64,000 nucleotides of DNA from Sipunculus nudus (Eukaryota; Annelida; Sipuncula; Golfingiida; Sipunculidae), in assembly GCA_026874595.1 (NCBI GenBank), contig CM049314.1:12580729-12644728 (forward strand). Reading direction: 5' to 3'. Positions 22,590 to 35,050 of this stretch are shown one piece after another. Below the pieces are notes generated by a model that worked only from the letters and a program-made list of their open reading frames with translations, was not told the DNA's origin and ran no database searches. Each line of letters begins with the position of its first letter. Position 1 is the first letter of the stretch. The translations under genes were made by a program, and so were the position numbers.

Positions 22590-22940
22590 GCAGAGTTTCA
22601 TTTCGGTTTGGGACTGCGTGACAGGGCGGCAGCACTAGCTTCCTATCACATCTTTGTATCCTGGTTTCACCCAGGCCCGGTGTCTACCACACCTGCGGGT
22701 CCTGGATGTATAATCATCCCCATCGCAGGGTCATAACACCGAGGAACCCCCCAAAGACGCACTCGTTTGTGAGTGATACACGGCTGTGGGACACAGCCTT
22801 CCCATTAAGCCTGCAGAGCGCTCACCCTAGGTGGGGACCGATCGTGAAAATCTCACCGCCTCGGCTGAGATTTGAACTCACGACCTCCAGCTTTGAGTTC
22901 TGTGCTCAACCCCTGAGGCACAGAAGCCGGTGCCTCTGTT
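22590..22940 (-). mobile_element. tRNA-derived SINE
   Basis: Read on the minus strand, the block starts near GTGCCTCAGGGGTTGAGCAC, which resembles a pol III A box. About 40 nt on it has GAGTTCAAATCTC, a good B box (GGTTCAAATCC type). A GC-richer body follows that stands out from its AT-rich surroundings. This is the head-and-body plan of a tRNA-derived SINE. The 79-codon frame on the plus strand is a shadow. The exact 3' end and target duplication were not found. Confidence 0.55.
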
Positions 22941-22945
22941 GGTAA

Positions 22946-24464
22946 TGCAATACAATTAAATATTTTTGCTCAAGCCAGCCCTAGTTCAAATTTATCGGTG
23001 GAAAGTACAAAGCAGAAGGAGTGGCCAATCCGGAACAAGCCCTGAGTCACCCCTTTTGTTACTAAACACACATGGCTATCTGTGCTTTTGGTCTACATTC
23101 TCAATCATTCTTACTTACAAAATATTTGTAAATGTAACTTCATACTTCCAACTTCAAATATAAAATGTATGTACATGTTTTACAGTTAATGAGAACATCA
23201 GGTGAAATACTAGAATATAACAGTCCATGTCCTGTTTTGTACTGTGAAAATATAATTGTGGGAAAGTGTCTGATGCTATGTTGAATAAATTCTAGAGATC
23301 CGACGTGTCCATATGTTATTTCTATAAGTATTAGTAGCGGGATCGAGATTTTTTCTGCTGACCTGGGAGCCTCTGCTTGCTCCGGGTTCCACCTGCTGGT
23401 ACTCTATTAGTACCTATTAACATTCTCATTTCAGTGACAAATAATGCGGTTAGTACGCATCTCATACAGAGTGTTTCCAAACACTATCCATTTATCATGG
23501 AATATATTTAAAACATTGTTTAAACTTTCAACAGAATAAGTATGTAGTGTCAATGCATAAGAAGAAGCCTTTCTGTATGCAGCAGATATTTTTATCATTG
23601 CGAACATCGACTCAGCTGTTTTTAAATTTGTAAGGATAATTTTGGATGGTTTATAATGACTGCCAGTTTTACACCGTGAAGAAATGTGGTATCCGGCATG
23701 CTTAATAATGCTTCACAATGTTGTCGAGTTGTTACCGCAACCGATCAGGATCATTCTGACAGTTCCTCTTGGCCCGATAAAATGTGTCCTTACAGACTCT
23801 GCTTTATCACTGAGCTGCTAGTTCCATGTCTCATGTTTGTAGTGTGACCCTGGTCAGATTTGTCATGGCCTTTTTCACTGAACACTGGCCCAACAAAAAA
23901 TGTCCTTACAGACCTTGCTTTATCACTGAGCAAGCAGCATGCCAGGTGTCATTATGATTTATTGTGAATTACCTTTCTTCTTTTATTAATTTATTTATTA
24001 TTGCACCGTTGTCATGGGCATGTACACCAATCTCTATATTTTCTTCATCAAAGTGTTTGTACAGTCGCTCTGTACCAACTCCCTCAATTTTTTGTAGTGG
24101 TCTCATCCGATTTTGTAATATGTTCATTTCTCAAATCTTTATGAGATTGATAGCCGAGACACACAACATCAGAGTCTTTCTGCCCCCTTGACGAGATCAG
24201 TTTCGATACCTTTTGTGAGGTCTTCATAAGTCCCTAACTCCTCAAGAAGTGCTGTTTAGCAGGAATCCTGGGTCTCCTTGTTAACACAGTCAGTGAGTCA
24301 CTGCAGGTTGGAACCATTTCTGTTTTACGGGTATGTCCTAGCTGTCCAAAATCTGCGGCTTCAGTAAAACGTTTATTATGTGAAGGTGGCATCCCACCTT
24401 TCGTATTAACATTGGCGAAACTTATGTTGACAAGGCTGGTGCCATCGGGTCAATATGGTAATGC
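22946..24464. other. Unrecognised sequence with a local 60-bp duplication
   Basis: Two similar blocks at about 23770-23820 and 23890-23938 share TGTCCTTACAGAC and TGCTTTATCACTGAGC. On the minus strand they read as related short peptides. This may be the remains of a larger minus-strand gene that includes 24718-25068, but I cannot identify it. Confidence 0.35.
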
Positions 24465-24482
24465 CCCCCCCCCCCCCCCCCA
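24465..24482. repeat. Poly-C run, 18 bp
   Basis: A pure C run between unrecognised sequences. Confidence 0.9.
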
Positions 24483-24717
24483 GGAAACCTGGTGCTTGGC
24501 ACTACAGACAAATTCAATGAATGCTGTATTGCCCAGTGTAATATAGTCTCTCCAAACTGTATCTTCTTTACAAGGACTTTTATGTGCACAAATCTGATTC
24601 CCCTAGTTTCTGTACTGCATCTTTTGTGGTGGCAAACATATGCTGGTTGACACTGCAGACTGGAAGAGGTACGTATGATGGAGGCCCAGTTTTTAAACTC
24701 CTGTCACGCTGCCCATC

Positions 24718-25068
24718 TTACTGAAATTTGTGGTTTTGCTCCAGCCAGAAATCAAGTGCTAGCTCCCGTGTGTCTGTGTTCGTCACAGTTTTGTTTGGCA
24801 ACTCTTTCTTCATTAGTCTTAATTTCTGAAGTAGGTTTTCATTTCTAGTACTGTCACCTGGACTCTCGAGCTGGAATGTTGGTAGATTAAAATGCATGGT
24901 TCTGTGCTTTTGCATTCTCTCTGCTGCAATATTCAAGTAGTAAAGTTTAGCAAAAAGTTGTGTTTTAGTTGTAACAGCATCAGACAAGTAACTCTGTGCT
25001 ACGTGGGTGGTACTGCCTTCCACTGAACCTACTGGCACCTTATATATATCTTTCAACATTTTTATCAA
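24718..25068 (-). CDS. Unrecognised 116-codon open frame, possibly an exon or gene remnant
   Basis: The predicted peptide is polar and compositionally balanced, not a low-complexity or repeat translation. It has a charged, helix-prone middle (YYLNIAAERMQKHRTM) and an acidic, aromatic end (LALDFWLEQNHKFQ). That makes it more protein-like than any other frame in the 22-29 kb region. No domain was recognised, no start context stands out, and the flanks carry stops. It could be a fragment of a transposon-encoded or host gene. Confidence 0.3.
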   Translation of the reverse strand: MIKMLKDIYKVPVGSVEGSTTHVAQSYLSDAVTTKTQLFAKLYYLNIAAERMQKHRTMHFNLPTFQLESPGDSTRNENLLQKLRLMKKELPNKTVTNTDTRELALDFWLEQNHKFQ

Positions 25069-27870
25069 TACCCATTAACAGGCTGTTTGAAGATACTGGA
25101 GGGAATGCTAGAGGACCAGACATGATATAATGAAAGATAAGCGGACATTTTGTCCCCTAACCTGGTAAGACTGACAGACACACACTGACCCAGCTGTAGA
25201 TAAAGGTTATATCAATTTTAGTCAGTGCTGTAATAGCCTAGTTTCGCTGGGATTACATTCTTAATTTGAACAGAGACACTCTCAGCCTAGTTTCCAGAGA
25301 TTACCGGTATTACAGTTTCCATCATGGAAGATGGAATGAAAATAATGGCGCTGTGGGTGACAAATGTGCAACAGGATACCATCAATGCTCTGTTTGGAAA
25401 TAGTGGTTGGGATGTCAAATTGGCTACTGTAGCTGCAGGTGTGGTGTAAACAACAACAATAGATGCACAGGGTGAGGGGGATTCACAGACACCTGAAAGT
25501 AATGACCCACAAATTAATAAGCATGTGATCCCACAAGGACCTAAAAGTAATGACCAGCAAGATAAGCAAGTTATCCCACGGCTGCCCGGGCAGCTGAATG
25601 TCCACCATGTTTTTTGTGCTCCCTGCATCACTGACCGCACTAATCAGCAGGGCTGGTGGCCACAAGCGCGTAGCATACCACATAACAGAAACAGCTAAGT
25701 AAGGTAAAGGACAGGGTTTTCTTAACCATGTTACACTACTACACCCATCTGGAGAGGAAGTCGCAGGCTCTAAATAGAGACCCACGAAAGAAGAAATATG
25801 TTTATCATAGGACAGATATCATGCCGAATATTCACCAAAATACATGAACACACAAGTGACAAAACACAGTATCAAAACACAGACCAGATATCTTTCTGTC
25901 AGTCACACTCGCATGATCTATTATGTTTCAAAGGGGAATCCCAGTCTAAATCAAGGGTTTCAGAAACCCGGCCTTTAAGCAAATCGGTATACGTCATAAC
26001 ATGTCAAGTACATGAATGATTTATCCTGAAGTACATAAACCCTAAGTGAGCCTGTCATTCGAGATATTTTTGTTGATGGAAAGTTTTATAGAAAAATACA
26101 CATTGCATGGATAATATGAGATCTAACCTAATTCATAACAAAGGAAATATTCCTACTTTCAACAATATTTAAAAAGGTGAATTATATACAAACCAGAGAA
26201 ATCAATTCAAGCTTCACAGAAATTCAGACCCACTTATGGCGGTCAAGGTCCTTGATCAGCTTCAGTTGACAGATGCTGATGGATGTAAATGTTTTAATAT
26301 ACGAGCAGCGAAGATGTCTACTCATGCAGGGCCATAACTGCTCTGTCAGACCACTGGAAAGAGCTCCAAAAAGTAGTGAAACATAAACAGGATGATATCT
26401 ATAATTCTTTATTGTAATGCTAAGTTGTCACTTTCATGGGTAGCTTTCTAACGAATTATTGAAAATAAATATCTGTTTTAAAAAAATTATCTCTAGAAAC
26501 TAGGGCAGAGCTTGATGGAAAAGAGCAATTTGTTCATCCTGAATAAAGACAGCTACAGCTATTTCAAATATCTTGTGTTTAGTACAAATACATTTTAAGG
26601 TATCTTAATGTCTGTCATGAAAATATAATACTTAGTAGGACAGACACTTTACATTCTCGAAGGCTTTTATCCTGAGACAAACTATGTTATATCATGAGCG
26701 CATTCGACCTTTTGTTGTTTTTGTGTAATGCTATTGGGTTATATTTAGACTTTCCAATTGCTCATTGATATTACAAAGGTAGTGTTCAGTCAAGTAAAGC
26801 ATGTATCACAGATCCATATTCTTTATAAAATGCACTTAATGAATGCGTAGCAGTATCCGCAAATATACAAATCTCTACATTAATATGCAGCACCATCTGT
26901 TTTGAACATACTACAAATCAAGACTAGGAAATATTTTTGCTCCATCAGTTTGACGTCAAAGCTATAATCTAACATCTGAGGTAACCGCCTGTTCAATCTG
27001 AACAATAAAGTGACATTATATGGCCGAATCTTTTTTGTTCTATTTAATCGGGTCTGAAGATGTCACAGAAAGGCTCGTCGCTGTTGAAGTATTAATTTCC
27101 TTCGATAAACTACATTTATATCAGCCATTGATGCCTTATATGTGTCCGAACTCGGCAATGGTCGAACAAAGGTTGAGTTTTTAATGTGCGAATGTGTGCA
27201 CTTTTACTGTTGTTATTGTACCTTTGCATTTTCTCTAATACCTGTAGGACCTGAACGTGAGTGACAGGTCATCAAAGAATACTTTGATACGGCTTATCGA
27301 CTTTTTGATATACGGGACAACACCACACATGCCTAATGTATATTAATGCATAGGCCCAAAAGCTAGGCCTACCAATGGTATCCTCTGTGTTTGTACATTT
27401 TGCACAATAGAGCGTTATGCTCAACTGGTTGTTCAGCACATTTATCTATGTGTTTATGTAGGCTATTCGACTAATGACCGATTTTATTGGAAAATCCGAC
27501 AAATTACCAGAGGTTTCTCTTTAAAGAGGGCGTTGACAATATTTAATATATAATAATGATTCAATTACTTGGTGTCTTTGTAAAAGACCAAAAAAATGAT
27601 AGCTTAGCTTTACCATTGAATATTAAGTTAAGTAATAAGATGTTTAAGTAATATTGAGGTACCACAGAGTCAATGAGAGTAGGTTGTATTGACCCGCCCA
27701 ACGTCGGTGGGCCTCTCCGGTGGGTTTCTCTAGTTTTCACCCATCTCTAAAGACTAAACAAACCCTACCATCTGAGCCAAGGAGAGTGCATGGTATCTGT
27801 TATGGTGACTTTATTTGAACGATAAATGTCAAAATAAATATAGCAGACCAGATAAGTGCATGATACGAAA
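25069..27870. other. Unrecognised noncoding sequence
   Basis: A small tandem duplication of about 48 bp lies at 25491-25586 (CCTGAAAGTAATGACC and CCTAAAAGTAATGACC). Near 25420-25480 the plus strand reads a short Cys-rich string (YCSCRCG) inside a frame broken by stops. Nothing else is recognised over 2.8 kb. Confidence 0.45.
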
Positions 27871-27972
27871 GAGGTTACCGGGTGAGTCTGGTGTGGGCCA
27901 TTCACAGATCAAGCGAATGCGAGCACGAGCCTTATCTGTGAATTGCCCACACCAGACGAACCCGAATGCCTC
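27871..27972. repeat. Imperfect inverted repeat, 39-bp arms, 24-bp loop
   Basis: Arms 27871-27909 and 27934-27972 match at 32 of 39 positions, including the core GTCTGGTGTGGGC. The block is GC-richer than its surroundings and would form a stable hairpin in RNA or single-stranded DNA. No coding or element boundaries were recognised. Confidence 0.8.
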
Positions 27973-28054
27973 TTATTTGTCACGCACAAACCTGGTTTAA
28001 TATATATAACACCCCACTATCTGTCAGAATTTATTTTATTTCAGTAAATTAAAA

Positions 28055-28450
28055 ATATTAAGAGGGACTTTTTCTAAATAGTAAATATTTTACAATAGAA
28101 TTTCATTGAAACCCAACAAGTATTACAAGATTTGTATTCCTACACCCACGTGCATATTATTACACCGAACATAGTTGATCCATATAAACCATAGGAATTT
28201 TAATCTTGAGTCCCCTCTCACTCTTTATAAAAAAGCTGATTTTCAGTTTGAAAATTAAGGATATAATTATCACTTACGAGCTGCATTCATATGTTTAATT
28301 TCAAAATGATAAGAGGGATAAAATTTCTCGGTAGTAAGTTTTTTCTTAAGGAATTTCATTGATGCCCTACACCCTCGTTGGGATTCCTCCACACACAGGG
28401 ATCCATATAAACCATAATAAAAACTAAATTTGTGACCCTCTAAACTGCAA
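28055..28450 (+). repeat. Diverged tandem duplication, about 250-bp unit
   Basis: AATTTCATTGA (about 28100 and 28352) and ATCCATATAAACCATA (about 28177 and 28400) occur in the same order twice, with small offset changes. It appears to be an old two-copy duplication. The 100-codon minus-strand frame at 28270-28572 overlaps only the second copy and is not supported as a gene. Confidence 0.6.
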
Positions 28451-28759
28451 CCTAAAATTGTCCCGAGAAACTCATATACATGTTTGATGCTGGGCCGAGT
28501 AGGTGAGGTATAAATTAATGAGAAAGATGCTGGGCTTAGGCTAAATGAAGTGTACACGATGTGAACAAACATACGTCATGAACACATACGCAGATTGTTC
28601 AGCGCCCTTGACAACGTGAGAACCTGATCAAAACAGCTTTAATTAAAAAAAGTGTGTTTACATCTGACAATAATGTGTACATGTATTTACGCACGTTAAA
28701 AATACTAAATATAATCAGGTTTCTCAATGTAAGTCGAGAAGACGTTTGTGAACATTTTA

Positions 28760-28802
<43 letters not shown>

Positions 28803-29485
28803 CAAAAATATTTTTATAATATGTTTTAAAAAATAACATTAAAGACTAAAGATGCTTAATTGTATGGTTATAACAATTGTTCAGTATTTCGTTATATCCT
28901 GTTATATTATATAATTTGTCGGAAGATGTGTAATTGTTTTTGATTGTATTTAAGTATTACATTTGAAAAATGTCATAAGAAATGTCATATGCCATACTAG
29001 TCATAGGTCTATGTCATAAAAATTAAAAAAAGTCATAACATTCTTAATTAGAACGTAACTTAAATATTTTCTTTCATCCAGACGTACTTTGACCGAGCAG
29101 TGCAACTCATAGTAAAAGTATAATTTAAGTCAAAGAGACTATTGATATATATGAGTAAATGGCTAACCTGCCGGCAGTACCGGCTGTTTTTAATACTGCT
29201 TTTACTGCTAACACTGTTTTAAATATTGAGCCACTTCCTATAAATATTATGACCTATATATTAAATTTCTCAAAACTACATTAACATTTTACAGAAATTA
29301 ATTACAATTAAATTCATCTTCTGCCTAGTTACATTAAAATTTCATTATCATTCATTTCTTCATGAACCTAGCTCATCCAACAAATATTCAAGAAGGCATA
29401 CAAGATCATTTAAAACTTTCTGCCATCTGAAGTTTCTGCTAGGTGCAGGTAGATATAATTCATTGAACTGCAGGCAGTTGCTTAT
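28451..29485. other. Unrecognised AT-rich sequence with one (TA)n tract
   Basis: (TA)n at 28763-28798. No gene or element seen in the rest. Confidence 0.5.
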
Positions 29486-29493
29486 AGTAAGCC

Positions 29494-30051
29494 TAGTGGT
29501 GGGAGTCGGTTCCTTTTTCATAATCGATCATCGGTTTGAGCAAATCGATTGATGATCGATTAATAATCGGTTCAGGCAAATATAAAGAAACCTGCAGTTA
29601 TCTGTGAAACTGTACTTAACCAAACGCAAGAAAAGAAGTTTTTGCCCCTTTTTATATTATCCTATTTTTGGTAAAATATGCTTTTAAAAATTTCATTTTA
29701 ATTATTTATAAAAATCAAGAATTAAACCACAATCCAGGACATCTACTTGCTGCATAGACCCGGAGAATTTATGGAGCATTTTAACGCCAAACCGCCCATA
29801 TTGTGCAATGTACATCTCGTTACAAAACTCCCCGCTAATTCTGCAGCTCCCTGCCAGTTCACAGAGGTTTATTACGTCCTCCGTTCTCACATCTACCATG
29901 TTAAACTCAGTTACATACGGAAGTTATTTGGGAACAAATACTCATTATCATGATTATGATGTAATCGATAGTTGTCTTTCGTAATCAGGCGCTTTAAAGT
30001 GGCAGCAAACCGACTGACTTTCGATAAAACTCGATGATCGGCCCACCACTT
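29494..30051. mobile_element. Non-autonomous hAT-type element, AGTGGTGGG family, copy 1
   Basis: This 558-bp element begins TAGTGGTGGGA and ends CCCACCACTT, short inverted termini of hAT type. It is flanked by a near-perfect 8-bp target duplication, AGTAAGCC (29486-29493) and AGTAAACC (30052-30059). Near each end lie ATCGATCATCG-like palindromic motifs. It has no transposase. Copy 2 is at 32762-33302 and very similar. It inserted next to the plus-strand transporter relic. Confidence 0.85.
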
Positions 30052-30248
30052 AGTAAACCTGCAGAGAAAGACAAAATCTACCAGGACTTGAAAGGGAATA
30101 TGTTCGGAGAAACTGTTACAAGAGAAAATATTAAAAATATACATATCAGGTCCGTTCGTTCAATGGTCAGGACCATGATAGGAGTGGTGAGGTAACCAAG
30201 TAAATGAAGCAGATTCTGAGTATAGGCCTATGCAGATTCATTCGATGT

Positions 30249-30861
30249 ACTCCATAACATCTAAAGCAACGGTATTCCTAGTAGGCGTCGCCATCATGTG
30301 CATGGCAGTCATAGTACCGCGGTCTGGTAAACTGGTGCTGCAGTTTGCCACTGCGGCACTTACATTAGGTTCAGCTCCAGTTCTAGGGGTGTTAACCAGG
30401 AGAGCCTACGTCGGCTTACTCGGTGGTATTCCGATATTGGGATGGATCATATTCTAGGGCTGAGCATTCCTACAACACTTCATCGTCCCCTTCCGCTAGG
30501 TACAGACCTATGTTCCTAGAAAAACACCTCTTCTACTTGACAACTTATTCTTGAAAACACATTGGTTATTATACCGACGTTTGTTTATACAAGTGATAAC
30601 GGGATTGCCCAAATGTCATAGACCAAGGAGGTTTCATACAGTGTTATGCTTTCAAGGCTGGTCTTCTGTTGTTTTTGGAGTGTTCGCAAGTCAGCTTATG
30701 GGGTTAGACCTCTAGAAAAACTGTTTGAGAAGATCTTTTGTTTTCATTTCGAATGGTTTTACTTGCTGCATTGAACAAACACATAAGAAAGAAATGAATA
30801 TTATGAACAAGGAAGAGAAGCCAGGGACCGAAAAAATGCTCAAAAAAGACTCGCTACTTAG
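30249..30861 (+). pseudogene. C-terminal relic of an SMCT-like transporter, opposite orientation
   Basis: The plus-strand frame 30230-30457 reads TSKATVFLVGVAIMCMAVIV and SGKLVL...TLGSAPVLGVL. These match residues 386-430 of the intact gene. The GLFMPFGNSKGAL stretch is mostly deleted. A +1 shift after GWIIF recovers LSIPTTLHRPLPL, the counterpart of LTIPKTLQPPLPV. Further on, at about 30635-30861, a frame with stops reads CYAFKAGL...TSRKTV...EDLLFSF and ends in KKEMNIMNKEEKPGTE. This fits the last helix and tail of the pseudogenes at 40.8 and 45.9 kb. The glycosylated loop is largely lost. It is the only copy on the plus strand. Confidence 0.75.
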
Positions 30862-31193
30862 CAGCTGGATTTCTCTGCTGTTCAGAATTCCCGATTTAAT
30901 ATGCAGAAAAGACGGCATCGGCCATACATGCAAACTTGACCCAATTTGTTTAACTAGAACAAAGCTCTTGATTTATCACATATAGAGATGCCAAAGTAAA
31001 TAAAGTAACGGTTGCTATAAAAATAATGTCCTTTGCTCTATATTTGCTGGTTAAAATTTCGCTGTTTTTACTTTTTCAGCATTCTATGAGGATTCCACTC
31101 TCTGTATAGGAATCGACAAAATGAATATCCATTATCATATAAAATATTTAATATGCGCAGAAAGTTCAATCTCTATATACCCTTTTTATTAAG

Positions 31194-31235
<42 letters not shown>

Positions 31236-32409
31236 TTGTAATATCAATGTTTTGAAGCTATAGGCATTGTTATCGTATAGTAGGGTATAGTTTGATCTTT
31301 TATCTATGACCTTGAGACGTCTTTTTCACGAACGCCATTATTGATTTTCCAATGCGGAATATATTTATTAATTAGATACGGTCCTACAAACATATCGATG
31401 ATGCAAACATTGTGTTAAACCTGTGTGTGTGTTTGCTTTTTGTTGTGGAGCGATTGTTACCACATTTAAAAAAACAACATTATAACAACATTTTGGATTC
31501 AGGATTTCAGCTTGAATATGTTTGCAATTAAACATGTATTTTGTATTTCCAAACACTTAAGTAAATAATATGGCACTTCATACATGTTGTGTTAAATATC
31601 CTCAGGCATGTTCAATCTCTGCATACCCTTAAGTCTTTCAAGTATTCAGTGCATGCACACAAATAGATTGGCTCGCGGATATCACACTGCTTTTCAGATA
31701 ACATGAAAAGGTGTGACAAACAGCGGCCAGATTAATGATTGAACATGGGGAATGAAATTAGGTAAAGGTTTATTTCTAGAATGTACACTAGATGGCGCCG
31801 ACGTGCACTGTTACACAACGTTTGTTAGGAACTTCATTATTTTTGTACGAATGTATGACAAATAAAAAAAATAAAGAAAACCTAAAGAATATGGATTATG
31901 GAATGTTTGAGGTAACGGTCAGTGAAGCAGAAGGGCCATTTCTATGCGTAATTATTATCCGTTTTCCGATTCGATTTTAAAAGACTGATGATTACCAGAT
32001 AATACAGATGAATCACATTATATGTGCACAAGCTCTAGTTATCAGTGAGCCAATCCACAGGCGCTTGACACAATATATTTGATACCGACCACTAGGTGCA
32101 CCTTACTCTGACTCACTATATGACTGCATAATCAGTTCGTAACAGGGGTATGTAGCTTTATTAACATAAGTAGGGCAATGTATATAAATAACTAAATTAT
32201 GAAATTACTCTATGTAAGCGTTCACTCAAAGACCACTGCATATACACCATACAAATCCCGAATTAAATGGGATCCTGGCACAGAATGTTATGGTGTGCCT
32301 AAAATGTTGTTGTTGTTGTTGTTGTTGTTATATATGAACCGCCATGATCTTTACTTTTCCGGAGCGAGAAGACCAAATTAGTCTTTATAAACTAGGCTCT
32401 GAGGGAACC
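30862..32409. other. Unrecognised AT-rich sequence
   Basis: Contains (TA)n at 31197-31231 and a (TTG)n run at about 32305-32329. No gene or element recognised. Confidence 0.5.
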
Positions 32410-35050
32410 AAGTTTATCAATGGAGAGGTCGGTGGGTTAGAATGACCGGTGATTACTTTGTGTAAAGCGGCTCTGACCGAGTCTTACACAAATGCTGTTA
32501 CAGCACTGAACTTTCCGGAGAGAACAATGCTCTGCTTAACGCCACGGTGGTTGTATCGGCCAGTGCATTAATAGGGCAGATGTTGCCTCGAATTCCAGTT
32601 AAGAGCCGATTTCTATATGGTGTATTTCTTTGTAGGATATTTCTAGTAAAAATAAACTACACATACAAACAAATCGAATGGGTAAGGTATAAAAAAGTAC
32701 CACAGCCCTGCTCAGCCCTCTACCCGGGACGAAAAAATGGTAACTGGCGTGGGGTAAAAGCTAGTGGTGGGAGTCGGTTCCTTTTTCATAATCGATCATC
32801 GGTTTGAGCAAATCGATTGATGATCGATTAATAATCGGTTCAGGCAAATATAAAGAAACCTGCAATAATCTGTGAAACTGTACTTTCTTAACCAAACGCA
32901 AGAAAAGAAGTTTTTGCTTTTTTTTATATTATCCTACTATTGGTAAATTATGCTTTTAAAAATGTCATTTTAATTATTTATAATAATCAAGACCTAAACC
33001 ACAATCCAGGACATCTACTTGCTGCATAGACCCGGAGAATTTATGGAGCATATTGTGCAATGTACATCTCGTTACAAAACTCCCCGCTAATTCTGCAGCT
33101 CCCTGCAGCTCACAGAGGTTTATTACGTCCACCGTTCTCACATCTACCATGTTAAACTCAGTTACATACGGAAGTTATTTGGGAACAAATACTCATTATC
33201 ATGATTATGATGTAATCGATAGTTGTCTTTCGTAATCGAGCGCTTTAAAGTGGCAGCAAACCGACTGACTTTTGATAAAACTCGATGATCGGCCCACCAC
33301 TAGTAAAAGCTAGGATGTGCGGGGCGGGACATGTTGCATGATTTCTCTGTGTGGATTTCTGAGGGACGGAAACATGATTATAGTAACAGTGAGGAGAGGG
33401 TTACATTTTCCAGATGCAATGCACGGACCTTTGTTGCTTAATTATTTCATTTTTAAAGAATGCTTATTGTATATAAAAGACATGAGTATATTGGTGATGA
33501 TATTGCAGAGTTGCCTCCTGGTAATACTGTTGTGCATGTAGACTTCTCAGACTGTAAGCTTGTGGCCAGTCTCTCTTTTTACATAACTCGGCTGAGTGGA
33601 ACACCAGGCTGAGCATGGTTACCTGTAACCATATAATAACCACTGTAAAGGCTGAATCTGGGTTTTTCACCAGATTGGTATAGCTTTATATGACTCACAA
33701 AGCGTGAGGTGTACACTTATATGGATTGGCCAGAGACCACTGGCTGCATGTTTAGAGTGTATGGTATTGTAGCGATCCTAGCCATGAGATCTGTCTCTAT
33801 GTATCCCACATGGATCCAGGGCCCTGCTTTTTTTGTAGTTCCATTCCTTTCCGCCTTTCAGTTGTGAAACTGCTAATCACTGACCAGGGTAAACCTGGTA
33901 ATACTATCTTAGTCAAAACTTTGTGAGCCAATACTGTCCTCCATCTGGATCATGTAATTCCCGATATACATACTTAATAGGTATAATATCTGCGTTCAAG
34001 CAATATTTAAGGGTGTCCATGCAAATTTATAAAAATTGCATTACTGACACACTTGTTTGAAAGCCTGGCTATTTTTGTTTAATAAAATATATTGTTAATC
34101 TTCCAGCTGATAATTAAAAAAAATTATATCAATTGTTTGATCAAATGGAGTCACTATGTACAGCAGAACTAACAGTATGTGCCTAATTTGGGCTAATGTG
34201 TGTCCCTTGTGTGAAAATATCCGAATATGTTGAATTTATTTTTACTTTAGATATTTAAAGGAAACACGAAAGAAGTATTAATTTGATTGGTCCAGTTAAT
34301 GATTTCCACGTATTTGCCTTCAAAAGTATCTGCCACATATATAGCAGTATATGTTTAATTCTAGTTGCGCAGTAACTCATGATACTCAGCCCTTACCAAC
34401 GAAACATTGGAAGCGTCATACTATCAGAAAACCATGGTCATGCCATTCCATTAATCATAAATATATGCAATAAAACATCTTAAGAGGGTTTCATTTTCGT
34501 GTTCACTTATGTTCATTTTCATGTCGAACGCCGCTGATATTTTTGTCAAAATTACGGAGCGGGTGCGGGCTGAAAGTTTAATATTTGGGGCGGGTGTGGG
34601 TTGAGTTTTTTTTTATTTGCGGAGATTCCATGCTAGTTTAACTGCTTGGCAGTTGCGGGTTGTCCCTTAAAATGCAATTTAACACTGGGCAACAAATTCC
34701 AATAGCGGTAGTGAGTGTTGTGGCACAATCATCATGATCTTACACGTTGCGTTTATTAAGAGGAAACGATAATTCTTTATAAAATTAAAAATGAATGTGC
34801 TAATTTCTTATTGTACTGCAGTATAATAATTAATTTACCACATATACGAGAATCTGCATGTTGTTCAGTTTAAAAAAATTCCAGCTGCGTGTCCCCATTT
34901 CTTTGCAGTATAACCAAAATGTTATCCTGATCATTCAATTGTCTCTTTGCGTCATTGTATATTCTATAAATTGATCTAGTGTCTTCTAGGGTATTTCCGC
35001 ATGAGAATTATTTTCCCCGCGCAGATAATTCAGATCCTATATAAACTAGC
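32410..35050 (+). repeat. Segmental duplication member X
   Basis: Diverged paralogue of 56440-59990 (member Y), with part of a third member at 48780-50800. Shared landmarks include TGGTTACCTGTRAC, ACTCACAAAGCGT, GCTGCATGTTTA and TACAGCAGAACTAA, all in the same order. Several G-rich GCGGGTGCGGG blocks (33313, 34558, 34586) suggest that an old hAT-type element of the G-rich family makes up part of the segment. X contains its own hAT insertion at 32762 and lacks the one seen in Y. No gene. Confidence 0.75.
32762..33302. mobile_element. Non-autonomous hAT-type element, AGTGGTGGG family, copy 2
   Basis: This 541-bp element begins TAGTGGTGGGA and ends CCCACCACTA. The 8-bp target duplication GTAAAAGC is perfect (32754-32761 and 33303-33310). 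It is almost the same as copy 1 through its whole length, so the two moved fairly recently. The paralogous site near 56750-56757 (CTTAAAGC) has no insertion. Confidence 0.92.

Noticed and set aside
25420-25480. Cys-rich plus-strand string resembling a CXC-type motif
   Set aside because: It is only about 20 residues, with stops close on both sides and no second motif copy. It is too short to support a domain.
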